Below the pieces are notes generated by a model. The model worked only from the letters and a program-made list of their open reading frames with translations. It had not been told where the DNA came from and made no database searches. A stretch of DNA of 22,307 nt from JAHJBR01 sp040757035 (GTDB lineage: Archaea > Micrarchaeota > Micrarchaeia > Anstonellales > Bilamarchaeaceae), in the NCBI GenBank assembly GCA_040757035.1, contig JBFLYM010000014.1, positions 1-22,307 of the forward strand, given 5' to 3'. This document shows positions 1 through 7,630 of this stretch, one piece after another. Position numbers and translations under genes: made by a program. The stretch's first letter is position 1; each line of letters starts with the position of its first letter.

Positions 1-184
1 TGATAAAAGTCTGGATTTGCGGTGGTGAAACTCAAATGGCAAATTGATTTAGAATATAGAATTAGCGCAAGCTAAGCGTTATTATCGCGTGCCCACGGCC
101 CACTATCAAATGGCAAACTTAAGTTATAAAAGCTTAAATTCATTTTTATTTTTCAGCAGAGTTCTAGTTCTCTGAAACACGAAG

Positions 185-194
185 CTTTTTATTT
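185..194 (+). promoter_or_regulatory. TATA box for the ZIP transporter gene
   Basis: The T/A-rich element CTTTTTATTT is centred about 29 bp before the ATG at 219. Archaeal TATA boxes lie about 26 bp before the transcription start, so the transcript would have almost no leader. The rest of 1-184 shows no gene. It contains TCAAATGGCAAA twice (about 32-43 and 107-118) and a small CAGAG/CTCTG hairpin near 158-173. Confidence 0.4.
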
Positions 195-218
195 GTTTGT
201 TGATTTACTCTAGTTTTT

Positions 219-974
219 ATGGACATATTGATGATTATAATTTTGGCAACTTTTGCTGTAAGTCTTTTGTCGTTAGTTGGCATACTTTTTCTAGGGCTTA
301 AAAAAGATGTTTTTGATGGAATTCTTTCATTGCTTGTGTCATTTGCAATAGGTGCGATGCTTGGTGGTGCGTTTTTTCATATGATACCAGAGTCATTTGA
401 AGAAAACAGAGACAACCCAATGATCGTTTCATTGTTAATTCTCATTGGTTTTATGGCATTCTTTATTGTTGAAAAGTTCCTTCATTGGAGACACTGCCAT
501 GAACAAAAACATGAATGCAAAGTCCATCCTGTCGCTTATCTTAATTTAATTGGAGATGGAGTGCACAATCTTACAGATGGCGCGGTTATTGCAGTATCAT
601 TTTTGACAAATATTGAAATAGGTATTGCAAGCACCATTGCGATTCTGTTGCACGAAATACCGCAGGAAATTGGAGATTTTGCTGTTTTGATAAAATCAGG
701 TTTAAGCAGAGAAAAAGCAATATACTATAATTTACTAACCGCACTTACTGCTGTTATTGGCGGATTAATTGCATATTTCTCCATTTCTATAGTTCCGATG
801 TTAGCGCTCTATCTGCTTCCAATCGCAGCCGGTGGTTTTATCTATATTGCAGCAGTAGATCTCATTCCAGAATTGCACAAAGAACAAAAATTAAATGTAT
901 CCATTCCTCAATTCGTCTGTGTAATCGCAGGATTAGGATTAATGTATTGTACAAAAATTTTATTAGGCGCTTAA
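219..974 (+). CDS. ZIP-family divalent metal transporter
   Basis: Predicted inner-membrane metal permease of the ZIP (Zrt/Irt-like) family, which moves Zn2+, Fe2+ or similar ions into the cytoplasm. The 251-aa length is normal for the ZupT/GufA branch. Hydrophobic helices fill residues 1-27, 31-55, 68-88, 105-130, 132-155 and 165-250. The two hallmark metal-site motifs are present: HNLTD at 116-120 in TM4 and HEIPQE at 145-150 in TM5. A His/Cys/Glu-rich loop at about 89-103 (HWRHCHEQKHEC then VH) sits where ZIP proteins carry their variable cytoplasmic metal-binding loop. It is a single-gene unit with its own TATA box and no obvious metal-regulatory partner, so the substrate ion cannot be read from the sequence. 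Confidence 0.9.
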   Translation: MDILMIIILATFAVSLLSLVGILFLGLKKDVFDGILSLLVSFAIGAMLGGAFFHMIPESFEENRDNPMIVSLLILIGFMAFFIVEKFLHWRHCHEQKHECKVHPVAYLNLIGDGVHNLTDGAVIAVSFLTNIEIGIASTIAILLHEIPQEIGDFAVLIKSGLSREKAIYYNLLTALTAVIGGLIAYFSISIVPMLALYLLPIAAGGFIYIAAVDLIPELHKEQKLNVSIPQFVCVIAGLGLMYCTKILLGA

Positions 975-993
975 TAGTGAAAACGCTTCCATC

Positions 994-1011
994 AATTTTT
1001 TAAACTCCAGT
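994..1011. repeat. Left copy of 18-bp direct repeat flanking the AbiE module
   Basis: AATTTTTTAAACTCCAGT here recurs exactly at 2543-2560. In both copies TGGCG follows at the same distance (1023-1027 and 2572-2576). In the right copy that TGGCG lies inside the tRNA-Thr gene, so the left copy looks like a decayed copy of the tRNA 3' flank. Confidence 0.6.
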
Positions 1012-1087
1012 CAAACCCAAGTTGGCGCAGTATATTTGATCAAAAAAGATTTGTTTATAATTGTAGTGGTTCTCGGTTAGACCATTG

Positions 1088-1130
1088 AAAAACGTTCACT
1101 GAGAAATTTTTTTCGGAACGTTTTTTATTT
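1088..1130 (+). terminator. Hairpin plus T-run before the AbiE operon
   Basis: AAAAACGTTC (1088-1097) pairs with GAACGTTTTT (1116-1125) around an 18-nt loop and runs into T-rich sequence. It lies between the ZIP gene and the AbiE promoter. It may end read-through from the left. A stem-loop is not required for archaeal termination, so the T-tract may be the working part. Confidence 0.4.
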
Positions 1131-1180
1131 TTTCTTCTGATAGTATTTCTTCAAGCTCTTTTCTTTTTATTCTGTGCAAG

Positions 1181-1216
1181 CTTTTTATATGTTTTGTTAT
1201 CAATATTGATAACAAA
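1181..1216 (+). promoter_or_regulatory. AbiE promoter with 24-bp palindromic operator
   Basis: A TATA-like CTTTTTATAT (1181-1190) is followed by a perfect 24-bp palindrome at 1193-1216, with half-site TTTGTTATCAAT. The predicted transcription start falls inside the palindrome, and the ATG is only 10 bp further on. AbiEi-type antitoxins are known to repress their own promoter by binding inverted repeats, so this is most likely the operator of the operon. Confidence 0.65.
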
Positions 1217-1225
1217 GTCGGTTAA

Positions 1226-1783
1226 ATGGATGAAATATTAGCATCACTTAAGAAGGCAGGCCGCTGTGCATTCAGGACCAAAGAATATGCTGCCCTACTT
1301 GGGAAAAAAGAATACGCGCGCCTTGTTCTTCATCGCCTCAAGGAAAAAGGGGGGATCACTTCCGTGAGAAATGGATGGTGGGCGTTTTCAGGTTCAATTC
1401 CAGAGGCAGTTGCGTGCGAGATATCAAAACCTTGTTATGTTTCCTTTCACTCCGCACTTTTCCTTCACGGGCTGACTACACAAACGCCTAGAGTTATCCA
1501 AATTGCAGTTACAAGAAGGACAAGAGCGTATACTCTTTTTGGCATGGTCGTTAAGGAGTTTAAGATGCTTAAAAAAAGTTTCAACAACTTTTACGCAAAG
1601 GAAGGAGTATTGCTTGCTTCCCCTGAGAAAGCATTTGCGGACTGTATTTCCTTGCCTCGCTCTTGCCCTGAGATAGTGCTTTTCGAGGCCTTGGATAAGA
1701 TTGATATTGAAAAAGTGCGCTCGCTCCTCAGTACAAACGCAGCACTAAAAAGATTTGGTAGGGTGATTCAAAATGCTAGATAG
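1226..1783 (+). CDS. AbiEi-like antitoxin / transcriptional repressor
   Basis: Predicted antitoxin of a type IV AbiE system. The 185-aa protein starts with a helical winged-helix-type segment (about 1-60, including KEYARLVLHRLKEKGGITSVRNGWW), followed by a core (about 61-185) like the AbiEi C-terminal antitoxin domain, with YVSFHSALFLHGL and the SPEKAFADCI stretch. The ATG lies just 3' of a palindromic operator, as expected for an autorepressor. The last 11 bases overlap the start of the downstream nucleotidyltransferase gene, the usual antitoxin-toxin coupling. Base composition is more balanced than in the neighbours, and direct repeats flank the pair, suggesting acquisition by transfer. The call rests on the layout as much as on sequence. 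Confidence 0.72.
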   Translation: MDEILASLKKAGRCAFRTKEYAALLGKKEYARLVLHRLKEKGGITSVRNGWWAFSGSIPEAVACEISKPCYVSFHSALFLHGLTTQTPRVIQIAVTRRTRAYTLFGMVVKEFKMLKKSFNNFYAKEGVLLASPEKAFADCISLPRSCPEIVLFEALDKIDIEKVRSLLSTNAALKRFGRVIQNAR

Positions 1784-2528
1784 AAAAGAGATTGAAAAAT
1801 ACGGTCCGCCAGGTTTTCATCTAAGCCAAAAAGAGAAAGATTACGCACAGCACTGGATTCTCTCTTTTCTTTCGAGAGCCGGATTTGGCGGAGTGTTCAA
1901 AGGTGGAACATGCCTCCAAAAAGCATTTGGCCTCCCAAGATATTCGGAGGATCTGGATTTTACGCTTAATGATGCCGAAGAACCTGATTTAGAGGCAATA
2001 TCTGCCTATCTTTCCTCAGCTGGTTTTTCTGGTTTGGTTTGGAAGAAGCAAAGCATATCCGTTTCAATAAGCTTAAAACTAAGGTACCGCGGTCCTCTAT
2101 ATGCTGGTTCTTCGATAAGCGAGGGAACCGTGCTTTTAGAGTTTAGTAAACGCGAGAAAACCATGCAAAAAGCGGTTCCAACACTAATAACGCCTCCCTA
2201 CATTGACCTTCTTCCCTATTCAATCCTTACGATGGGCTTGGAAGAAATCGCAGCTGAGAAAATCCGCGCGATGATGATAAGAACTTCTGCAAGAGATTTG
2301 TTTGATCTATACTTCTTACTGCGTAAAGGAACGAAACTGAAAAATGAGCTCATTGGGGCCAAGCTAAAATACTACGAACTTGCTTTTGAATTCAAAGCTT
2401 TCGAAAAGAGCATGGCAAAATTACATGCAATATGGAAAAACGAAATCAAAGCGCTCTCACCAAATTATTTGGAGTATGAAATTGCAGCGGAATTTGTGCT
2501 GAATGAAGCGAAGAAACAACTCGTGTGA
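1773..2528 (+). CDS. AbiEii-like nucleotidyltransferase toxin
   Basis: Predicted toxin of the AbiE pair, a member of the DUF1814/AbiEii nucleotidyltransferase family. Characterised relatives act on tRNA acceptor ends or GTP and stop growth. The 251-aa protein shows the family motifs in order: KGGT at 43-46, R56 with SEDLDF at 58-63 (acidic pair D60/D62), EKIRA around K163, and R170...RDLFDLY at 174-180. The ATG at 1773 lies inside the end of the antitoxin gene, giving translational coupling. No key residue looks missing, so it should be active. The nearby tRNA-Thr gene is of interest because some AbiEii-like toxins target tRNA, but any link is only an inference. Confidence 0.82.
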   Translation: MLDRKEIEKYGPPGFHLSQKEKDYAQHWILSFLSRAGFGGVFKGGTCLQKAFGLPRYSEDLDFTLNDAEEPDLEAISAYLSSAGFSGLVWKKQSISVSISLKLRYRGPLYAGSSISEGTVLLEFSKREKTMQKAVPTLITPPYIDLLPYSILTMGLEEIAAEKIRAMMIRTSARDLFDLYFLLRKGTKLKNELIGAKLKYYELAFEFKAFEKSMAKLHAIWKNEIKALSPNYLEYEIAAEFVLNEAKKQLV

Positions 2529-2542
2529 CTTGACTTTACAAA

Positions 2543-2560
2543 AATTTTTTAAACTCCAGT
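2543..2560. repeat. Right copy of 18-bp direct repeat, beside the tRNA-Thr gene
   Basis: Exact second copy of the repeat at 994-1011. It ends 5 bp from the tRNA discriminator base at 2566. Repeats at the 3' flank of a tRNA gene are typical of integration sites. No integrase is visible, so this may be a relic or a copied terminator region. Confidence 0.6.
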
Positions 2561-2565
2561 AAGAG

Positions 2566-2798
2566 AGCCCCTGGCGAGGATTGAACTCGCGGCCTCGTAC
2601 TAGACGGGCGGATACAAGCTCTTAACAATTATAAATTATACCGATCCACTAAAAAAACGTGGATCGCATATACGCAACCTGTCAAGATAAAACCTAAAAA
2701 ACAAAATCGGAAAAACTTAGTTGGTTGCGTATATAATAATAAATGCAGATCTTGTATCAGCTTACCAAGCACGCGCTCTACCACTGAGCTACAGGAGC
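2566..2798 (-). tRNA. tRNA-Thr(GGU) with an intron
   Basis: The gene reads from 2798 down to 2566. Exon 1 is 2763-2798: acceptor GCTCCTG, D-arm GCTC/GAGC, anticodon stem CGTGC and loop TTGGTA, giving anticodon GGT. Exon 2 is 2566-2601: A38, stem GTACG, variable AGGCC, T-arm GCGAG/CTCGC with loop TTCAATC, acceptor CAGGGGC and discriminator T. U73 is common in archaeal tRNA-Thr. All four stems pair (one G-U in the acceptor, one in the anticodon stem). CCA is not encoded. The intron lies at the canonical 37/38 site. The mature tRNA would be 72 nt and decode ACC/ACU. Confidence 0.92.
2602..2762 (-). other. Structured 161-nt tRNA intron (bulge-helix-bulge)
   Basis: At the exon-intron borders a bulge-helix-bulge forms. 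Central pairs TTGG/CCGT give three pairs plus a T-T. One bulge is TA|A and the other CT|A, each cut after the second base as in archaeal splicing. Inside, GATACAAG (2751-2758) pairs with CTTGTATC (2611-2618) on the minus strand. Further in are a perfect 12-bp stem (2668-2679 with 2723-2734) around a 43-nt loop and an 8-bp hairpin (2642-2649 with 2659-2666). No endonuclease ORF fits. The length is near the upper end of those usual for archaeal tRNA introns. Confidence 0.85.
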
Positions 2799-2876
2799 AA
2801 ATGCGTTTTGTATTGTATGTTTATTGCGTGTTTAGATAATAAATAACTTTAGATATTAAATAACAAATAACAAAAG

Positions 2877-2888
2877 AATATATATTAT
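2877..2888 (+). promoter_or_regulatory. TATA box for the DNA ligase gene
   Basis: GAATATATATTA is centred about 26 bp before the ATG at 2908, so the ligase mRNA is probably leaderless. No Shine-Dalgarno sequence precedes that ATG. Confidence 0.5.
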
Positions 2889-2907
2889 TTACCAATGAAT
2901 TCAAACT

Positions 2908-4638
2908 ATGCGTTTCAAAGAGCTTGCGCTAATTTTCAATGAAATAGAACAAAAAAGCGGCAGACTGGAGATGACAGATTTAGTCGCGCAAATATATCAA
3001 AAAACTTTGCCTGAGGAAGCAAAAAAAATTACTTATTTTATTCAGGGGATTCTCGCACCTCCTTATTTTGGAATAAATCTTGGGATGGGTGAAAAATTCG
3101 CAGTACACGCAATTGCAAATTCTACAGGTTATTTGGAAAAAGAAATAGAACAACAATATAGAGAATTAGGTGATTTAGGACTTGTTGCTCAATTTTTTTT
3201 GGAAAAGAAAAAACAGCAGGCCCTTATTACACGCGAAATTGAAGCTTCTGAAATTTACGACGTAATGCTAAAAATTGCCAATACTTCTGGGATAGGTAGT
3301 CAGGATCTCAAAATACGCATACTTAGTGATTTGCTTAATAGCGCATCTCCTCTTGAAGGAAAATTTATTATCAGGTTTGTTGCTGGACAGCTCAGACTCG
3401 GAATTGGCGACCCTACAATACTGGATGCGCTTTCTGTTACGAAAATCGGTGATAAAAGCTTAAGAGATGAAATCGAACGCGCATATAACCTATGCGATAA
3501 TTTGGGATTGGTTGCAGAATTATTCCTTCAATCATCAGAAGAAATAAAGAATTTTAGTGTAAAACCTTTTGTGCCGATAAGGCCGGCGCTTGCAGAAAGA
3601 CTTGGAACACCGCAGGATATTATTGGAAAAATAGGCGAATGCGGAATAGAATTCAAATTTGATGGCTTTAGAATGCAAATACATAAAAAAGGAGAGATGG
3701 TTGAGATATATTCGCGCAACCTTGAAAAAATTACGTTCATGTACCCCGAAGTAATTCAGGCCGTCCGAAAATTAAAACAAAAAGAAATAATATTTGAAGG
3801 TGAGGCGCTTGCGTTCAATGAAAAGAAAAACAGGTTTTATTCTTTTCAGGAAACAATGCACAGAAGAAGAAAATATGGAATAGAACAGACCGCAAAGGAA
3901 TATCCGCTTTATGTCTATATATTTGATATTATATACGTAGACGGAATTGAATACCTAAAACTTCCATACGAAGCGCGCAGACGCAAAATTGAGGAAATAT
4001 TTCCATACGGAATCTTAAATCTTTCAAAATGCAGAATCGCGAAAAATTCTCAGGAAATAGAAGAAATATTCAACGAAGCGTTAGAAAAAGGGCTTGAAGG
4101 AATAATGGCAAAGGATTTAAAGGCGCCATATGTTGCAGGAGCGCGCAAATTCGCATGGATAAAACTAAAAAAAAGTTATGGAAAAGCGATTGATACAATT
4201 GACGCAACGATTGTCGGCTATTATCTTGGACAAGGAGCGCGCGCAGAATTTGAATTTGGAGGATTGCTTGTTGCAGTGTATAACCCAGAACGCGGAAAAT
4301 TTGAAACGATCGCAAAAATAGGTTCTGGATATAGTGAGGAAGAAATGAAAAACCTAAAAAAAATGCTTTCAAAAATTAAAACAAAAAGTGCGCCACGCGA
4401 TTTGGATTATAAAATAAAGCCTGATTTTTGGGTAACCCCCAAATACGTCGTTGAAATTGCGTTTGATGATATTACATTAAGTCCGATGCATTGTTGCGGA
4501 CTAAAAGATAAAACCGGCTACGCGCTTCGTTTTCCAAGAATGATGAAATTAAGGAAAGACAAAAAACCGAAAGAAAGTACTACTACTCAGGAAATTATCG
4601 ATATCTATCAAATTATGAGAGGAAAAATAGGAAAATAA
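2908..4638 (+). CDS. lig: ATP-dependent DNA ligase
   Basis: Replicative and repair ligase that seals nicks through an enzyme-AMP intermediate. The 576 aa match the usual size of archaeal LigB-type enzymes. Order of parts: an N-terminal DNA-binding domain (about 1-215, with RLGIGDPTILDAL), an adenylation domain (about 216-420) with motif I EFKFDGFR and nucleotidyl Lys250, motif III-like FEGEALAF, motif IV LEGIMAKD and motif V WIKLKKSY, then an OB domain (about 425-576, with GGLLVAVYNPERGKFETIAKIGSG). All ligase motifs are intact. It stands alone, with its own TATA box and probable leaderless start. The mirrored open frames on the minus strand are shadows. Confidence 0.96.
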   Translation: MRFKELALIFNEIEQKSGRLEMTDLVAQIYQKTLPEEAKKITYFIQGILAPPYFGINLGMGEKFAVHAIANSTGYLEKEIEQQYRELGDLGLVAQFFLEKKKQQALITREIEASEIYDVMLKIANTSGIGSQDLKIRILSDLLNSASPLEGKFIIRFVAGQLRLGIGDPTILDALSVTKIGDKSLRDEIERAYNLCDNLGLVAELFLQSSEEIKNFSVKPFVPIRPALAERLGTPQDIIGKIGECGIEFKFDGFRMQIHKKGEMVEIYSRNLEKITFMYPEVIQAVRKLKQKEIIFEGEALAFNEKKNRFYSFQETMHRRRKYGIEQTAKEYPLYVYIFDIIYVDGIEYLKLPYEARRRKIEEIFPYGILNLSKCRIAKNSQEIEEIFNEALEKGLEGIMAKDLKAPYVAGARKFAWIKLKKSYGKAIDTIDATIVGYYLGQGARAEFEFGGLLVAVYNPERGKFETIAKIGSGYSEEEMKNLKKMLSKIKTKSAPRDLDYKIKPDFWVTPKYVVEIAFDDITLSPMHCCGLKDKTGYALRFPRMMKLRKDKKPKESTTTQEIIDIYQIMRGKIGK

Positions 4639-4681
4639 CTGTAAATGGGAAAATTTTAAACTGTTACAGACGCTATAGTAA

Positions 4682-5056
4682 CTATATAAGTTTAATGTTT
4701 TTTATGCCTTCAAAATTTGCCCTGTTTTTTGTGAAGAGAAGCGAATTGTTTGTTATGCATATTGCAGCGTTTATCACAGATTTGGTGTTTCTATTTATGC
4801 CGTAATGCAAATCATTGCGAACGATATGTGCGGCGATTTCAGCCGCGTGCGAATCAAAATCTAAAATAGTGAAATAACCCAATAATTCTGAAATGCGTTC
4901 TTGTTTTTCTGCAACACTTCTAAGTTCAAAGAGCGTGAGCGAAGTCATACACAAATCTTCATTAGAATAAAGCTTTATTTTTTGCACTGCGTTTTCTTCG
5001 CCAATAAGGAAATCAAAGATCACTTCTGTTGAAATGCATATTTTTGTATCCATCAT
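4682..5056 (-). CDS. VapC-like PIN-domain protein with degraded active site
   Basis: Second gene of a VapBC-like pair, starting 10 bp after the VapB stop. The 124-aa length and fold pattern fit a PIN domain: an N-terminal strand (KICISTEVIFDFL), the helical part with E44 in TLFELRSVAE, then HAAEIAAHIVRN and a final strand near SLLFTKNRANF. PIN ribonucleases use three or four acids to hold metal. Here the first Asp of the usual DTN motif is Ser9, the mid-domain Asp before the IAA-type helix is Ser93, and the late Asp before Phe is Asn114. Only E44 remains. It is therefore probably catalytically weak or dead, if the alignment by eye is right. A second ATG at 5053 is an alternative start. Confidence 0.7.
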   Translation of the reverse strand: MMDTKICISTEVIFDFLIGEENAVQKIKLYSNEDLCMTSLTLFELRSVAEKQERISELLGYFTILDFDSHAAEIAAHIVRNDLHYGINRNTKSVINAAICITNNSLLFTKNRANFEGIKNIKLI

Positions 5057-5066
5057 AAAATGAGCC

Positions 5067-5291
5067 TTATAAACCTCTTTTCAATTTATCGAGTAATTTA
5101 CGGTCAATTTCGTCGTTGGAAAATGAACCTGCAAGTGCAAGCATATCCGTCCGTTTTCCTTTTCTTTTATTTTCAAGAGAAACCAAATATTCTATTGCTT
5201 CGGAAAAACTCATGGCTTTTGTACGTTTTATTTTATAAAGGCTTGCATAGACATCATCACGAATTGTTATCACCTTTACCATTTTTATCAT
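5067..5291 (-). CDS. VapB-like antitoxin
   Basis: Small basic DNA-binding protein (74 aa, or 71 aa from the ATG at 5282) of the DUF217/VapB antitoxin family. The N-terminal half, VKVITIRDDVYASLYKIKR then SFSEAIEYLV, has the ribbon-helix-helix pattern of these repressors. The charged C-terminal tail (from about 45) is the part that normally wraps the toxin. The TGAT upstream of 5282 could serve as a weak ribosome site and makes that ATG a real option. It sits upstream of, and close to, the PIN gene, and a palindrome lies in its promoter. It is divergent from ftsZ. Confidence 0.75.
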   Translation of the reverse strand: MIKMVKVITIRDDVYASLYKIKRTKAMSFSEAIEYLVSLENKRKGKRTDMLALAGSFSNDEIDRKLLDKLKRGL

Positions 5292-5326
5292 GTTTTTTTA
5301 TTATGTTGAATTCTCTAATACTCAAA

Positions 5327-5351
5327 TAAATGTATTTATTAAATACATTTA
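5327..5351. promoter_or_regulatory. 25-bp palindromic operator upstream of vapB-like gene
   Basis: Arms TAAATGTATTTA and TAAATACATTTA face each other around a single T, giving a near-perfect dyad. It overlaps a TATA-like stretch on the minus strand, 36 to 60 bp before the VapB start at 5291. VapB antitoxins repress their own promoter through palindromes of this kind. It is AT-only apart from two G/C positions, so chance is somewhat more likely than for the AbiE site. Confidence 0.5.
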
Positions 5352-5492
5352 AATATTTATCCTATGAGATAAGCATTACTGTTGTAAAAATTGGATAAAT
5401 AATAAAATGATGTTACGAGATAAATATAAATATATTAAAAGACATAGTGCAAAGTTGTTGTCAAGGCAAACCAGATAAACCAGGTGATAAAA

Positions 5493-6572
5493 ATGGAAGA
5501 TATTGTAAAATCAGTAATGGGAAATAGTGTAAGTGAAAGTTTAAGTATCGAATCAGATACTTTAGATGAAATTAAAATAGTGACAATCGGTGTAGGCGGT
5601 GGTGGTAACAATACTATAAACAGACTTATTAAAAGCGGTGTAAAGGGCAGCGAGCTTGTTGCGATAAACACAGATAAGCAACACCTTAATATCATGCATG
5701 AAAGAGCAAAAAAAGTACTTATTGGAAAGACAATAACAAAAGGTCTCGGTGCAGGAGGCTACCCTGATATTGCGGCAAAAGCTGCTGAAATAGACCGAGC
5801 TCTCATTGAAAAAGAAGTTGATGGCGCGCATCTTGTATTTATATGCGCAGGTATGGGTGGCGGAACTGGTGGTGGTGCTTCACCGATAGTTGCACAAATA
5901 GCAAAAGAACAAGGTGCAATTGTTGTCGCAATGGTTACTTATCCATTTGCGCTTGAAAGAGCGAGAAAAAAAAGAGCCGATGAAAGCATTGCGGCGCTTA
6001 AAAAATACTGCGATTCTGTAATAATCCTTGATAACAATAGACTTGTGGAACTTGTTCCGAATCTTCCAATGCAAGAAGCGTTCGCTGTAGCTGATGAAAT
6101 TCTTGCGAGAGCGATTAGCGGACTTGTTTGGACAATCACCCAACCATCGCTTATTAATATTGACTTCGCAGATGTTCGCGCAATAATGCAAGGCGGCGGA
6201 GTTGGTTTTATTGCTGTTGGTGAAGGAAAGAGTACAGATAAAGTACGCGTAGCTGCTGAAGGTGTTATTAAAAACAGATTGCTTGATGTTGAATTTGAAG
6301 GCGCAAAAGGAGCGCTTATCCACATTTCAGGTGGAAGCGACCTTACCTTGGGCGATGCGATTAAAGCAGGCGAAATAATAACAGAGAAAATGGATGCTGA
6401 AGCAAATGTAAAGTGGGGCGCACGAATACTCCAGAACTACGATGGAAAACTTGAAATTGTTGCAATAGTCACAGGTGTAAAAGGCGCTTCAATAGGAGGA
6501 GCTCGGGTCCAAGATGAGGACGAGTTAAGTTCAAGCCATTTCTTTGCAGGAGATCTTGAAGTTCTCGCGTAA
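5493..6572 (+). CDS. ftsZ: Cell-division GTPase FtsZ
   Basis: Tubulin-like GTPase that polymerises into the cytokinetic ring. Visible signatures from the chosen start: the T1 loop GVGGGGNNTINRL near residue 33, the tubulin signature GMGGGTGGG, and the synergy loop with INIDFADVR, which holds the catalytic acids that complete the GTPase site of the next subunit. The protein ends in a short acidic tail with no long linker. The ATG at 5493 is preferred because AGGTGAT, matching the end of 16S rRNA, lies 4 nt before it; a GTG at 5484 overlaps that site. A TATA-like stretch lies near 5422-5440. FtsZ is monocistronic, followed by T-rich sequence. Confidence 0.95.
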   Translation: MEDIVKSVMGNSVSESLSIESDTLDEIKIVTIGVGGGGNNTINRLIKSGVKGSELVAINTDKQHLNIMHERAKKVLIGKTITKGLGAGGYPDIAAKAAEIDRALIEKEVDGAHLVFICAGMGGGTGGGASPIVAQIAKEQGAIVVAMVTYPFALERARKKRADESIAALKKYCDSVIILDNNRLVELVPNLPMQEAFAVADEILARAISGLVWTITQPSLINIDFADVRAIMQGGGVGFIAVGEGKSTDKVRVAAEGVIKNRLLDVEFEGAKGALIHISGGSDLTLGDAIKAGEIITEKMDAEANVKWGARILQNYDGKLEIVAIVTGVKGASIGGARVQDEDELSSSHFFAGDLEVLA

Positions 6573-6664
6573 CCTAATCCATTTTTCTTTTTTTATATTT
6601 TTAATTTTTTTATATTTTAATTTTTCTATTTTTTGTTCTATCCGCATTGTGCAAAAATGATTTT

Positions 6665-7618
6665 ATGGCATTCAATCCCGAAAAATTCATCGCAAATGCA
6701 GAAAAGGAAATCAAAACATTGATCGGAAGCTCAAAAGCAATAATCGCGCTTTCTGGCGGTGTGGACAGTTTTGTTGCCGCAACGCTATGCGCAAAAGCAG
6801 GAATAAACCTTGAAGCGGTCTTTGTAGATACCGGATGCATGCGAAAGGATGAATCAAAAAAAGCAAAATCCGCTTCAGAAAAAATGGGTATTCGTTTGAA
6901 AGTAATAGATGCAGCAGAACAATTTATTTCCGCGCTTGAAGGAATATCCGATCCCGAAAGAAAAAGAAAAATAATAGGTGAATTATTTATACGCATTTTT
7001 GAAAAGCAGGCGCGCGAGAGTGGCGCAATCTTTCTTGTGCAAGGTACTATTGCTCCTGATTGGATAGAAAGCGGCGGGCGTGGGCGGGATACTATTAAAA
7101 GTCATCACAATGTCGCCGGACTTCCAAAAGATATGAATTTAAAACTCTGCGAACCACTCAGAGAACTTTACAAACATGAAGTGCGCGTTGTTGGAAAAAC
7201 GCTTGGGCTTCCGCAATATATTTATGAACGACAACCATTTCCAGGTCCTGGATTAGCCGTGCGTGTGGTCGGAGAAATTACAAAAGAAAAACTTGAAATA
7301 GTGCGCGAAGCCTGTAATATTACTGAAGAAGAAATAGATAACGCAAGCGCAAGTGGAAAAATGGAAAAACCCTGGCAGTATTTTGCCGCACTCTTACCTT
7401 CAAAAACAGTCGGGGTGAAAGGAGATGAACGTTCGTACAAATATACTATTTTAGTGAGGGCGGTAAAAAGTTTAGATGGAATGACTGCGAACTTTTCGGA
7501 TATTCCTCAAAAAATCTTGGAAAAAATTTCCACACGAATCACGAACGAAATAAGAGAAGTCGGAAGAGTGGTTTATGATATTACAAACAAACCTCCTTCA
7601 ACAATAGAATTAGAATAA
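6665..7618 (+). CDS. guaAB: GMP synthetase, ATP-pyrophosphatase subunit (GuaAB)
   Basis: Converts XMP to GMP using ATP and ammonia passed from a separate glutaminase subunit, the last step of GMP synthesis. About 317 aa. The PP-loop SGGVDS is at 30-35. VQGTIAPDWIESGG and the C-terminal dimerisation part with RQPFPGPGLAVRV are typical of the family, and the chain ends in the conserved TNKPPSTIELE. The start at ATG 6665 gives MAFNPEKFI, like other archaeal subunits, and TGAT precedes it; a TTG at 6647 would add six residues. As in archaea generally, the amidotransferase subunit is a separate gene, and it is not in this window. PurA and PurM lie 6-8 kb away. Confidence 0.95.
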   Translation: MAFNPEKFIANAEKEIKTLIGSSKAIIALSGGVDSFVAATLCAKAGINLEAVFVDTGCMRKDESKKAKSASEKMGIRLKVIDAAEQFISALEGISDPERKRKIIGELFIRIFEKQARESGAIFLVQGTIAPDWIESGGRGRDTIKSHHNVAGLPKDMNLKLCEPLRELYKHEVRVVGKTLGLPQYIYERQPFPGPGLAVRVVGEITKEKLEIVREACNITEEEIDNASASGKMEKPWQYFAALLPSKTVGVKGDERSYKYTILVRAVKSLDGMTANFSDIPQKILEKISTRITNEIREVGRVVYDITNKPPSTIELE

Positions 7619-7630
7619 TTTTCTTTATCA

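Noticed and set aside
2602..2762. Homing endonuclease or C/D box guide in the tRNA intron
   Set aside because: The intron is too short for an endonuclease. A CTGA is present, but no proper C box RTGATGA is seen.
5060..5329. 89-aa plus-strand open frame opposite the vapB-like gene
   Set aside because: Shadow frame; the minus-strand antitoxin has family sequence and the right spacing to the PIN gene.
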